A stretch of 64,000 nt of DNA from Pteria penguin (Eukaryota > Mollusca > Bivalvia > Pterioida > Pteriidae): contig CM068583.1 of the NCBI GenBank assembly GCA_035048485.1, positions 42,825,542 through 42,889,541 of the forward strand, given 5' to 3'. The notes beneath the pieces were generated by a model. The model did no database searches and was not told where the DNA came from. It saw nothing but the letters and a program-made list of their open reading frames with translations. The position numbers were made by a program, and so were the translations under genes. How positions within the stretch are numbered: position 1 is the stretch's first letter; every line of letters starts with the position of its first letter. Below are positions 1-10,278 of the stretch, one piece after another.

Positions 1-50
1 GCGTATTTCGACAACCTGTGCTCAAGGCCGAAACTTGAAAATATTTGCAG
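1..50. repeat. fragment of a dispersed repeat
   Basis: The first bases (gcgtatttcgacaac, then gctcaag) match, with one short gap, the block at 25275-25310 (gcgcatttcgacaac, then gatgctca). This looks like the tail of a dispersed mollusc repeat cut by the window edge. The match is short, so the assignment is tentative. Confidence 0.4.
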
Positions 51-694
51 AGCAGGCTGATTAATGAAATCTGGGTTTCTAAATAAGAGGTTAGATTTAA
101 CTTTTGGATTTTCCAGATAGAAATTGGAAACATTAGAAAGCTTGGTACATAGTAAAACATAATTACAGTGAGATAGGGTTGTTAACGAGAACATTATTAT
201 GGAAAATAACGTGTATTTTAAAGATTTTATAGCTGAAGATCAAGACAGCAGCGACTGTTGGTTTTGTCAATCGTGAACCGATTAATGACATGAAAGTTGA
301 GTGGTACAGGATTGTTCGTGTTCAGCTGTAACCATATGACGACGAAAAAGCTTTGTATGCTCTATTACACGCCATACAAATATTCGTAATGACCTATCTC
401 AAAATTAATTATTCAGTGTAGGGTATTATCAACCAAAAAATAGACGCCCACATCTTAAATATATATGTACCAAATGGACAGTAAAACAAAAACCACATCA
501 TATTCATATCACAGCCTGAAATAAAAAGTTCCTGGGTGAGACAAATACTTATTTTCTGAGTGTACTAAATGTGAACATTGATGATGATGCGAAAGGAAAT
601 ATTCTTGTGTTAAGGTTGCTTTTTATGTTGATATATAACGTTAAAATAGCAGTTACACATGTACTGTTTAATTGTAACCATCACATCTGGTTGA
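51..694. other. 5' flank of the glycosyltransferase gene
   Basis: AT-rich sequence in which I see no convincing exon, repeat or core promoter motif. An in-frame TGA at 692-694 directly precedes the ATG at 695, so the downstream frame cannot extend upstream without a splice. The transcription start is not visible. Confidence 0.5.
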
Positions 695-2749
695 ATGGAA
701 AGAAAGTACAAGTTAATTCTTTACTTCACAGCATGGGTTTTACTGGCTATCATTGCTGTGATTTTGAATTTTCTGAACATAAACTTCGACAAAACCCATT
801 ATGCCACTGGGATAGTATTGACATTAATATTGGGTATAGTACAAGGAAGCGTGCTCGAATACCCCGTACAAACCATTGCTTGTCTAATCGTCGGTGGCTG
901 GAAACGTGATGTACCACGAGCACCGTCATTTTCACAGACTTTGATTCTGAACTACAATTTGCTAGCTTACAGTCAAGAAGAGATAGACGAGTGTATGGAG
1001 ATGATGTATAAAGCATATATGGGAAATCTTAGTTATAAGATATCAGCAGTTCTTGTCAGTGCAACCAGTGATGATCTACTGAGGGGCTACGAGATATTCA
1101 CACGTGACTATTATAGGACTTCTATTTTTGATGAACTGTATAGCGAAGGACTAGCCTTTGCTCGGGGAGAATTCGACTCCATCGATCCTTCGCATTATCG
1201 TCATATATGGGCACAGTACCAAAATATAGAACCCAGTGAATTCAAAAGAATTTATCTTCATGAAATCTGTGGAAGATTCGCTAGAGAATTTATGGTCATT
1301 CACAGAGTAAGTAGAGTGCTTCGAAAATGCGGACAATATCAAGATTTAATGCTCCTATCGTCAGGCGATAACCGTGCATACACATATTGTGACGTTGACT
1401 TTTACAGTCGAAGTGCTCGAAAATATGGAGAACCTTTGTTTTATGAAACTGCTGATGTACTAAATATTTTGGGTAAAAATTTCGATTACACACTTGTACT
1501 TGACGGGGATACAGGTGTTCCAAAGAAAACAGCTTACGATTTATTACGAATAGCGGAAGCACATCGGAATCGTGGAATTATTCAGCCCGCCATAAATCTG
1601 CAGTGTCAAAAACGTGACACTATATTTATGCATTTAGAATGTATGCGACAGACACTAAATGAACCACTTGCAAATTCGAATGCTGCTATCTTCGAACAGT
1701 CGTCTTATTTTGGAAAAGCTTTGATAAGGAATGATATTTACATTGAAAAAGTTTTAGGTTCTAGGGAAAATCTTATTGAACGTGTACCCATAGATGTGTT
1801 AAGTCACGATACATTCGAGGCGGCTTTGTTACAGCCTTTGTACGTAGGAACAGTTTTCCTAGAAGAAGCCCCTTGCTATAATTATGTTTCCTGGAACATA
1901 CGGGAAAGAAGGTGGAACAGAGGCGAAATTCTTCTCGCTATATATTTCTGGAAAACGGCTTTTGGAAAACCGATGCGTTGGTTACAAAAGATATTTCAGC
2001 GTCAAGAATTCATTGAAACTCACCTGCGGGCAGAGTCAAAATTAGATTTCGTCAGTCGCCACATTGCCTACGCTGCTATTCGACAGATGATCATGAAGCC
2101 ATTGCTTTTGTTATTTGTTTTGATACACATTGCTGTTGAGCTGAAATACCAATACGCACCAATCATTATTATAATGTTCTTTGTTCTTGTGTTTCCAAAG
2201 TTTGCAACATGTAACTGCCGTAATTTGAAATTTGTGATAGTGGAAACTATTGCTTCAATTCTTCAATTTACTCCAGAGGCGGCTACTGGTTGTATTAGAA
2301 TAATTCGAGCATTCACAGCAAATATATGCATATATTCAAAGTGGGTTCCACAAAGGGCGGTGGAGATAGAACTCAACAACTGCAACGCTTTTGCATCATC
2401 TTTCAAACATTTATGGGGATACAGCACTTTCGGAATTCTTGGATGCATTCTCATTTTGCTATTTTATATACCAGGGTCAATGGTACTTTTTATGTTTGCA
2501 ACTTTGGTACTTTTACCATTATATGCTGGACTGACATCAATTCCTTTAGGATTTGCAGCTCGATGCAGACCGCAGGTCGAAGACAAAGAATTAGGGCTTT
2601 CAAACGCTGGAAAGAAAAATATATACCGAAAAACGAACAGCACTCGTACTTCAAGTGTAAATATATCAGAACCAGATCCTTTTCAATCGAACCAAAAAAG
2701 TTTGTTGCTCTTGTTGAATTCGAAACAAGATAAACACCGTGTACCATAA
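695..2749 (+). CDS. membrane glycosyltransferase, family 2, glucan glucosyltransferase H (MdoH/OpgH)-like
   Basis: An intronless 684-residue protein. I recognise a GT-A family-2 processive-type transferase. The nucleotide-sugar/metal motif D-G-D is at residues 270-272 (VLDGDTGVP), the acceptor-side LSHD motif at 369-372, and an R-E-R-R-W motif, equivalent to Q/RxxRW, at 403-407. The LSHDTFEAAL stretch and the RNRGIIQPA stretch resemble MdoH/OpgH, which makes bacterial periplasmic beta-glucans, more than chitin or hyaluronan synthases. Hydrophobic segments lie near residues 7-27, 38-67, 469-507 and 579-620, so the catalytic part is held between membrane spans as in that family. The C-terminal 60 residues are Ser/Asn-rich and hydrophilic. 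The start is fixed by an in-frame stop immediately upstream. Substrate and product cannot be told. The family call is fairly sure; the MdoH-like subgroup is inferred from motifs. Confidence 0.85.
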   Translation: MERKYKLILYFTAWVLLAIIAVILNFLNINFDKTHYATGIVLTLILGIVQGSVLEYPVQTIACLIVGGWKRDVPRAPSFSQTLILNYNLLAYSQEEIDECMEMMYKAYMGNLSYKISAVLVSATSDDLLRGYEIFTRDYYRTSIFDELYSEGLAFARGEFDSIDPSHYRHIWAQYQNIEPSEFKRIYLHEICGRFAREFMVIHRVSRVLRKCGQYQDLMLLSSGDNRAYTYCDVDFYSRSARKYGEPLFYETADVLNILGKNFDYTLVLDGDTGVPKKTAYDLLRIAEAHRNRGIIQPAINLQCQKRDTIFMHLECMRQTLNEPLANSNAAIFEQSSYFGKALIRNDIYIEKVLGSRENLIERVPIDVLSHDTFEAALLQPLYVGTVFLEEAPCYNYVSWNIRERRWNRGEILLAIYFWKTAFGKPMRWLQKIFQRQEFIETHLRAESKLDFVSRHIAYAAIRQMIMKPLLLLFVLIHIAVELKYQYAPIIIIMFFVLVFPKFATCNCRNLKFVIVETIASILQFTPEAATGCIRIIRAFTANICIYSKWVPQRAVEIELNNCNAFASSFKHLWGYSTFGILGCILILLFYIPGSMVLFMFATLVLLPLYAGLTSIPLGFAARCRPQVEDKELGLSNAGKKNIYRKTNSTRTSSVNISEPDPFQSNQKSLLLLLNSKQDKHRVP

Positions 2750-4640
2750 ACATGAAATTATCGTTGTGCGTCGCTTAAATTTCCTATATAAAACGAATAC
2801 CATTGAACTTGTTTGAAGTACTTTTTGGAGCTTCCATACAAACATACAAACAAAAGAGAAACATTTGAAAGGTATTCAAGAAGTTGTTGTTCAGCATAAA
2901 GTCAAAATATTGATAATAAATATCCTTGTAGTTCAGTATTATTCCTATGTAAATGCATGTTGTCATGAAGCAAATTTGTGATAATTTGAAGTATTTTAGC
3001 AGTAAAATATTGTATGTGTGTACATAAAGGTATGGAAGTTGAAAAACTAGATATGAAAATGACATGTTTCAGATTTGATAACTGTAAGATATTCAAAATA
3101 AATAAAATTCTATGATTTAAGTTGTCGATAGAATATATAAAGAGCTGTTCGATATAAGAAAATAAAAACATTCTTTGTAAATGGCTTATGTTTGAAGTAT
3201 TAACAATCGTTCATGACTAAGAGTGACTACGTTTAGAATAATTTATGAAAAAGAAAATTGAAAGTACACACGAGCCTATCTTCTATTACCTTTAGATTAT
3301 CCATCATATTCTTAGGGATATTGGTAAAGGGTTTTATTAAATATTTTGTAAATTTCAATACACAATAGACCAGATAAGGGATCAGTACGCCATAGTGCTT
3401 CCTGAAAACAGTTTTTATTCTCCTAGTGTCCCATTTGTGCCATATTTTTAGATATTTTCAAGTGTTAAAAATTTGAACGTGAGGGCGTTGCTTTGTCATT
3501 CATAAATAAGGAAAAGCGAGAGATGTCATGGTGTTTAATTCTTCTGCTCTGTATACACGAATATAAACGAAATGAAAAAATTGAAACTTACCCTTTGTTT
3601 TTGATGTTTGTCAATTATCCATTAGAAAATGCAATAGTTTAACAAAGTATCTGTCCATTATCTATTTATTTCTTTTTCGAGACTTTCTGTCTTTTCGTTA
3701 TACAGTGGTATTTCCCAATCAGACGATATTTGACGTGAAACAATTATGACGTCCTCAAATTCTATAGAAACGGATCAAAACTCATGAAATGATAATCCAT
3801 AAGTGGCGTATACATAGGAAGTTGATGACGTCATGATTGTTAGTACCGTCCCAATACCGTGGGATGTCTCTTGTATCTTGCCAAAGTTTCATTTATGTAA
3901 CATAATAGATACATGTACTGCTACAGAAAAGTTCATCATTATTTGTCTGACAAAGAAACGATTATTCACGAAGGAGGGAAAGAAATCTGACCAAGCTGTC
4001 AGATAAAATTTGCTACAGACATATATAGCAAATGAAAAAATCATATGAAAAGAAAAAAGAAAAATGATTTCAATACACTGCCTTATCGACATAGGAGATT
4101 AAGTTGAAGTGACAATGGTCTCCAAATTGGTATCCTTGTCGTTTTACGGTCCACTTTATTTAAAATAGGAATAGGGTTCACGGAAAATTGCAAAAAAAAA
4201 AAAATAATAATAATAAAATAAAAAATAACAACCATGCTCTACACATCTAAAAGCGAAGTAAGGTCCCTGATTTGTTAAAACCCGGATAACAGATGGAACA
4301 AATTTGAGGACCCTATCTCCTTTGAAACGGCTTAGAAAGGTTTGTCATATTATTCATACAGCATTTTAGTCAAATTTCAACTTACTCAAAATTTTTGCAA
4401 TAATGACAGATTAATGTTGTTTAATAATTTTGAACTCAATAAAAGGCACTTTCGAAAAAATACTGACCTCTTACCAATTGACCCATCGCTTTTGAGGAAT
4501 ATTTATTGCATTTTGTGACGTCACAATACATTTTCTAAAATTTTCCGTGGTATGACCGAGGTATAAAGTATTGTGACATCATCTGATTTAACAATTTTTC
4601 ACGCATAAATGGAACGGTCACTTACCAATTATGTTTTGAA
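2750..4640. other. 3' untranslated and intergenic region
   Basis: AT-rich, with an A-rich tract at 4190-4230. No supported gene or recognisable repeat was seen. Confidence 0.5.
3097..3106 (+). promoter_or_regulatory. candidate polyadenylation signals
   Basis: Two overlapping AATAAA hexamers about 350 bases after the stop of the glycosyltransferase gene. This is a plausible 3' end, but in AT-rich DNA such motifs are common. Confidence 0.35.
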
Positions 4641-4649
4641 TATAACATT

Positions 4650-5055
4650 TACTTTACTTGAATTGATTATTCTTGTTTATTATATCAAGATGTCGGTATC
4701 TGTCTTCATTGTTCCTGTATATTAATTGACTGTTCCTGTTAATTATGTCAAGTTATCTGTATCTGAAGTTACTTGTATCTGAATTGACTGTTTCGGTTTA
4801 TTATGTGAAGTTACCTGTATCTGAATTGACTGTTCTTGACTATTATATCAAGTTATTTGTACCTGAATTGACTGTTCTTGACTATTATATCAAGTTATTT
4901 GTATCTGAATTGACTATTCCTGTCTATTATGTAAAGTTATTTGTACTTGAATTGACTGTTCTTGACTATTATATCAAGTTATTTGTATCTGAATTGACTG
5001 TTCCTGTCTATTATGTAAAATTGACTGTTCCTGCCTATTATGTAAAGTGATTTGT
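4650..5055. repeat. minisatellite, about 42-bp unit
   Basis: Tandem, degenerate copies of a unit built from 'gaattgactgttc' followed by 'tattatatcaagttatttgta'-like sequence, about nine copies. Open frames across it arise from the repeat and are not considered coding. Confidence 0.8.
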
Positions 5056-5069
5056 ACCTGAAATGACTG

Positions 5070-5985
5070 ATCCGGTCTGTCGAGTACGTGACAAAAGCGT
5101 TCTTGGTCGTCGTGTACGTGATAGAAGTGTTCGTGGTCGTCGGGTACAAGATAGAGGTGTCTGTGATATAGTCGTGTATGTGATGAAATTGATCGTGGTC
5201 ATCGTGAATATGACAGAAGTGTTCACGATATCATCGTGTACACAAGATCCTTGTATATAAGATTGACGTATATGTGATGAAATTGTTCGTGGTCGTTGTG
5301 TGCGTGATAGAAGTGTTCGTGGTCGTTGTGTACGTGATAGAAGTATTCGTGATCGTAGTGTAAGTGATAGAAGTATTCGTGATCGTCGTGTACGTGATAG
5401 AAGTGTTCGTGGTCGTCGTGTACGTGATAGAAGTGTTTGTGGTCGTCGTGTACGTGATAGAAGTGTTTGTGGTCGTTGTGTACGAGATAGAAGTGTTCGT
5501 GGTCGTTGTGTACGTGATAGAAGTGTTCGTGGTCGTCGTGTAAGTGATAGAAGTGTTTGTGGTCGTTGTGTACGAGATAGAAGTGTTCGTGGTCGTTGTG
5601 TACGTGATAGAAGTGTTCGTGGTCGTCGTGTAAGTGATAGAAGTGTTCGTGGTCGTTGTGTACGTGATAGAAGTGTTCGTGGTCGTCGTGTACGTGATAG
5701 AAGTGTTTGTGGTCGTTGTGTACGAGATAGAAGTGTTCGTGGTCGTTGTGTACGTGATAGAAGTGTTCGTGGTCGTCGTGTAAGTGATAGAAGTGTTCGT
5801 GGTCGTTGTGTACGTGATAGAAGTGTTTGTGGTCGTCGTGTACGTGATAGAAGTGTTCGTGGTCCTTATGTACGTGTTAGAAGTGTTTGTGGTCGTTGTG
5901 TACGTGATAGAAGTGTTCGTGGTCGTCGTGTACGTGATAGAAGTGTTTGTGGTCGTCGTGTACGTGATAGAAGTAGAACAGAGAT
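5070..5985. repeat. 30-bp minisatellite with higher-order structure
   Basis: Units of 'aagtgttcgtggtcg' plus 't[tc]gtgtacgtgatag', exactly 30 bp and very regular from 5281 to about 5980. Degenerate units reach back to 5070. A five-unit block (5551-5700) is nearly repeated at 5701-5850, showing recent block duplication. Because 30 is divisible by 3, a long frame of 10-residue R-D-R-S-V repeats stays open on + but shows no other sign of coding. Confidence 0.9.
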
Positions 5986-6157
5986 AGAATTTGTAAGAAT
6001 CGATAGGAATCGGAAGTAATTGATCAACTGTTACAAGAATAATAACATTTTTCGTTTCCTATATAATATTACATATATAGGTCTCCATGTCGATTGCAGT
6101 GGTTACGACCACATAAAATTACCTTTTTTCCCAAATTTTCAAATCATTGATGTGAAA

Positions 6158-6247
6158 ACAATAAAAGTAGATAATTGGTGTTCATTCTCTCTTTCTTGGT
6201 TTACAATAAAAGTAGATAATTGGTGTTCATTCTCTCTTTCTTGGTTT
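6158..6247. repeat. 45-bp tandem duplication
   Basis: Bases 6158-6202 are repeated without change at 6203-6247. This is a simple recent duplication. Confidence 0.9.
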
Positions 6248-6321
6248 ATTATTATTACAAGTTTACAAGTTTTTATTTTTTCTCATTCGCTGTCATAAAA
6301 ACATTGAGAACATATAAAATA

Positions 6322-6562
6322 ATTGTTTAACGTCACACCACGAATATTTCACGTATATGCCTGATGCGGGGCATAAAAATTTTGACCTTTGCAACGGACC
6401 CACCCGAAGCAGTGAGGGATCTTTAACGTGCCATGCATACCACGACACGGGGGCTCGCTTTTTACTGTCTCATCCGAAAGACGGGACACCGGCATGACCA
6501 GAGCGGGAATCGAACCCCGGCCTCCCGATTAGGAGTCCAGCGCGATACCACCAAATTCCACA
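6322..6562 (-). mobile_element. tRNA-derived SINE, family A (minus copy)
   Basis: Read on the minus strand it has a tRNA-like head with a B box (ggttcgattcc), the conserved body 'gtctttcggatgagacagta' and 'tcactgcttcgggtgggtcc', and the tail 'gtgtgacgttaaac'. It is the same family as the copies at 7339, 18897, 46331 and 54990. It is diverged and shows no clear target duplication. Confidence 0.85.
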
Positions 6563-6840
6563 ATGCACCATTTTTAAACACCAATCTACTTCCTCAGCAG
6601 TCTGAAGTTGATTGCAGCCAAAGCGGAAGATTTAAATTTAAAAAGAATGAAAGACCAAAAGAAAAAGAATTGAATGTAAATATGTTAATGAAATCCAAAT
6701 TGAATGTTATTCCGATTGTCGTCATGGAGATTTATATAATCATAATATAAACTTCAATAACAACAATCTGACCATTCATTTCTTAATTATGTCACAATCA
6801 AACAGGTCGATGTTTCGGCAAAATCACCGTCTAATTTGTA

Positions 6841-6966
6841 ATAAATTAAGTGTATAAAGTTTAGATCTAACTAGGTAACTATTCGTGTGTATAACCTAAT
6901 TCATCATAAATTAAGTGTATAAAGATTAAATCTAACTAGGTGATCATTGAAGTGTACAACCTAGAT
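6841..6966. repeat. two direct copies of about 60 bp
   Basis: 'ataaattaagtgtataaag' followed by 'atctaactaggt' occurs at 6841 and 6906, a spacing of 65 bp. The rest of 6563-7338 holds nothing I recognise. Confidence 0.7.
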
Positions 6967-7338
6967 TTTTCACGGTTGATAAGGTACATCAATTCTTTAT
7001 TGATGATAACCCGGTTTAAATCATGCAATGAACGTTGTAACATACGGTATTTGTGAAAGGCATTCAAGTTTTCATGAACACGATTCTTTTGATAAATCTT
7101 TAGAAACACATCAAAGATAATTTCATTTATATATACAAATTAGTGATGAATACAAATATATTTTGTGAAGACAGTATTAAACTGTTTTAAGAATTCACTT
7201 CGTGGAATTCAAAGAGTTCTAAATTACAAAACTTCCAGATTGATAAAAATACAGACAAGTTTAAAACAGAAAATGCTCTCAACTTTTATTGTAACATATT
7301 TACCATGTTTACAGAAGTATACTTCCGTACATATTAAA

Positions 7339-7617
7339 AGCCGGTGTGGCCTAGTGGATAAGGTGCTCGGCTCGTGATCGAGAGGTCGCGGGTTCGACTC
7401 CCGCCCGGGGCACACCGGTGTTCTGTCTTTCGGATGAGACAGTAAAAACCGAGGTCCCGTGTCACGGTAGGCGTGGCACGTAAAAGATCCCTCACTGCTT
7501 CGGGTGGGTCCGTTGCAAAGGTCTAAATTTGTATGCAATGCATCAGGCAGATGCCGTCAACATATACGTGAAATAATCGTGGAGTGACGTAAAACAATAA
7601 TCAAACAAACAAACAAA
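7339..7617 (+). mobile_element. tRNA-derived SINE, family A, with perfect target duplication
   Basis: The head resembles a tRNA, with an A box (tggcctagtgg) and a B box (ggttcgactcc). The body carries the family motifs and the tail is (caaa)n. The 14-bp target duplication ccgtacatattaaa is perfect, at 7325-7338 and 7618-7631. This is the best-preserved copy in the window and probably young. Movement would depend on a LINE reverse transcriptase. Confidence 0.93.
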
Positions 7618-7631
7618 CCGTACATATTAAA

Positions 7632-8221
7632 CTTACAAAAAAAGGGGAAAAAAAAGGATCGTATAGAAAACAAGTATTAATTTGTTTTAATCCATATGAA
7701 GGTAGTTCAATTTTGAAATATCCTAAAGATGTTCATTACTTCTAAGGGGCCTATTCATCATTGATGATCAATTGACACTCACCATACGTGTATATAATCA
7801 AAGTGCTTATAGTACAGATAGACGGAGATGTTGACCAACATAAATGTAAGTTTAAAAATAATAAATGTTTTAAATTGTTAGGTTAACACATATGATCATA
7901 TCTAGAGTATACTATAGTAGAATGTCAGGATCTCTTTGTGATATAATTGTTGACCACATTGTCAGACAGAGATGTACTTCAGACACTGTAAGTCTCCATA
8001 ACACTCTTCAGCTCGACAAAGTTCCCGGGGAAATACATTATTTGGTCTCTTATAATCAACGTCTGAATCTGTAAATCAACATTTACATTGAAGTTCATTC
8101 TTTGATATCAATTTTCACATCACAAATACTTGATGTACAATGTGTAAAACCACAATAGTTTAGAGTATCTTATTTTCTTCCCTACGACATTGCAATAACA
8201 ATTTTATTGCATATTAATCTC
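7632..8221. other. intergenic, nothing recognised
   Basis: AT-rich sequence with no supported feature. Confidence 0.4.
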
Positions 8222-8248
8222 CCCCCCTCTCTCTCTCTCTCTCTCTTT
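8221..8248. repeat. (CT)n microsatellite
   Basis: A pyrimidine run (C then CT repeats) directly before the LINE fragment. Confidence 0.85.
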
Positions 8249-8261
8249 CAACCCCACTACC

Positions 8262-8937
8262 CCTCCCGCTATAATATAATATGGTACTGTGTTTTGCTTT
8301 ACATGCAATTATTAGTAAACATCTTAGTAATAAATCACGCCTATATTGTTGTTTCATTGACTACAAGCAAGCTTTCGATTCCATTGATAGAATTAATTTA
8401 TGGAGCAAACTCTCGCACTTGGGTTTGAGGGGACAAATGCTATTTACTGTCAAGTCTTTATATAATCAAATTAAAACTAGTGTTCTTTTAAATGGAAATA
8501 TTTCACAACCATTTATTAATCACCTCGGTTTATTGCAGGGGGAAATAATTTCACAAATTTTGTACTCATTCTACGTAAATGATTGTGAAATGGATTTTAT
8601 ATGTAATGGCTGTGAACCTACCGGACTTCAAGAAGAATCCCTTTTACTATTGATGTACGCAAATGACACTGTGTTTTTACTAATTCTATCCCTGGTTTAC
8701 AGTCTTTGTTAGACTCTTTAGCTATATATACAGAGAAGTGGTAACTAACTGTAAACGTTGCAAAAACAAAAATTATGGTTTTTAGAAATGGGGGTATTGT
8801 TAAACCTCATGAATATTGGCTTTATAAGGGAGAAAAAATTGAAATAGTGGATGAATTTTGTTATTTAGGAATTGTGTTTAATTATAACGGGAAATTTAAT
8901 AAAACCCAAAAGTAGTTGTCTATGCAGTGTAGAAAAG
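8262..8937 (+). pseudogene. LINE reverse transcriptase fragment, 5' half of a split copy
   Basis: The translation shows reverse transcriptase blocks in order: CFIDYKQAFDSIDR (first Asp block), NHLGLLQGEIIS (the QG block), MYANDTVFLL in place of the catalytic Y-A-D-D, and, after a frame break near 8710, KTKIMVFRNGG and CYLGIVF. The Asp to Asn change and the stops show that it is dead. It is a non-LTR retrotransposon of the CR1/Jockey-like group. It continues at 17706-18695, beyond the inserted DNA transposon. Confidence 0.88.
8932..8937. repeat. target-site duplication, left
   Basis: gaaaag, repeated at 17700-17705 on the other side of the transposon. Confidence 0.9.
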
Positions 8938-9107
8938 TACGGAAGCCGATTGGGGACATTTTGTCTTAGGACTTCTGAATTATGACTAACGTCTTAGCAC
9001 TTATGCATTATGACTTACGTGTTATGAAGTGTCTTATGAAACATTCGTAAAAGCATGGCGGAAGGATCAGGAGGGAGTGAAGATGAAGTTTTGGTAAGTA
9101 GATCTAT
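8938..9107 (+). repeat. left terminal inverted repeat
   Basis: Begins TACGGAAGCC and matches the reverse complement of 17530-17699 with only a few substitutions. It contains a start codon and splice donor (see the leader exon). Confidence 0.93.
9055..9093 (+). CDS. candidate leader exon inside the left inverted repeat
   Basis: ATG followed by 12 codons (MAEGSGGSEDEVL), then a strong donor gtaagt at 9094. The same exon, with one silent change, lies inverted at 17544-17582. It ends in phase 0. I infer that it starts the transcript for the rightward (transposase) gene. The acceptor that joins it to the transposase is not certain: tttcag at 10231-10237 is in the right place, but the phase-0 frame after it reaches a stop. 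Confidence 0.55.
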
Positions 9108-9309
9108 TTTATTTGTTTTTCATTGTTCATTTGCTTCATTGTAAGTAGATCTATACTATAGTTTTACAAAGTTTAGTCAATCATGAAAATGTTAAATTAA
9201 TATTAGTTTATCTTTTAGTTTGATATACGTTTTTATCGAAAAGCATAACATTTTATTTGAGCTGAAATTGTAGAATTGAAGCTCTACACGTGCCATCCCG
9301 GTCTTGTAA

Positions 9310-9660
9310 TCCTGCGGGGTGTTGGTCTTTTTGGTTTGCAGATTAAATATTTCCAAATCTAACGTCAGAGTTACGTCCCCTCGTAACATTACCTTACTAC
9401 GTATAAATGTTTTTGGAAAACATACAGTGTACAGAGAACACACTTATATATAAGGTGAGGAAAGTAACGAAAATCAACCATTTCTGATACTTTCCTATCC
9501 GCGCATGGGGCCACAATTCAATACGTTGCCTAGAATTGCACTTTTCATACACGGTTTGATCGGCACGATTCTACGCACGGCGAAAATTGAAGTGAATATC
9601 TTTATAATAAAATAAAATAAAATAATTAATTAATATTAATGTTTTCCCTGCTTTTTCATA
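9310..9660. other. transposon interior, no gene seen
   Basis: AT-rich, with an A-rich (ataaa)n stretch at 9605-9632. Part of 9630-9680 matches the inverted copy near 15255-15310. Confidence 0.45.
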
Positions 9661-9683
9661 TTAATTGTATTTTATTTCTATTA

Positions 9684-9966
9684 CATAAGTCAGAAAGCAT
9701 AATACATAAGTCAGAAGGCATTATACATAAGTCAGAAGATATAATACTTAAGTCAGAAGACATAATACATAAGTCAGAGGACATAATACATAAGTCAGAA
9801 GACATAATACATAAGTCAGAGGACATAATACATAAGTCAGAAGGCATAATACATAAGTCAGAAGACATAATACATAAATCAGAAGACATAATACATAAGT
9901 CAGAAGACATAATACATAAGTCAGAAGACATAATACATAAATCAGAAGACATAATACATAAGTCAC
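9684..9966. repeat. 21-bp subterminal array, left side of transposon
   Basis: About 13 copies of 'cataatacataagtcagaag'. The array is the reverse complement of that at 15018-15260, so the two sit symmetrically inside the element. The following bases (accaaaagtacattttggaa) are also mirrored near 14955-14985. This may be a transposase-binding or DNA-folding region (inference). Confidence 0.88.
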
Positions 9967-10278
9967 AACATAATTAAGAACATCACCAAAAGTACATTTT
10001 GGAAGAGTCTTGTCATGAGCCCGTCACTTTGCACTATTTGAATGGAAATTAAAATTAGTTTTAATTAATGAAATTTATTGTGAAATACATTGTCATTGTG
10101 ATCAATCGTTGTCAGTCGTCTGCCTTTATTGCCTGGTAAGCAAAAATTAAACGACAATGAACAGTTAAGTTCTTAATTATTGTCCAGTTTATCGTTGTAC
10201 TCATGAAAAGTCATGGAATGTGTTTGTCTATTTTCAGATAAGTTTCACATATAAAATGGCTGCATTTATTCTGTTGAT

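Noticed and set aside
5300..6019. 239-codon Arg-rich frame
   Set aside because: It follows a 30-bp repeat (multiple of 3) with no other coding sign, and no splice or start context was found.
7341..7412. tRNA gene
   Set aside because: The A and B boxes are there, but the sequence continues into a SINE body and tail and has target duplications. It is a SINE head.
8281..8712. Active reverse transcriptase
   Set aside because: The catalytic YADD is YAND and the frame is broken, so the copy is dead.
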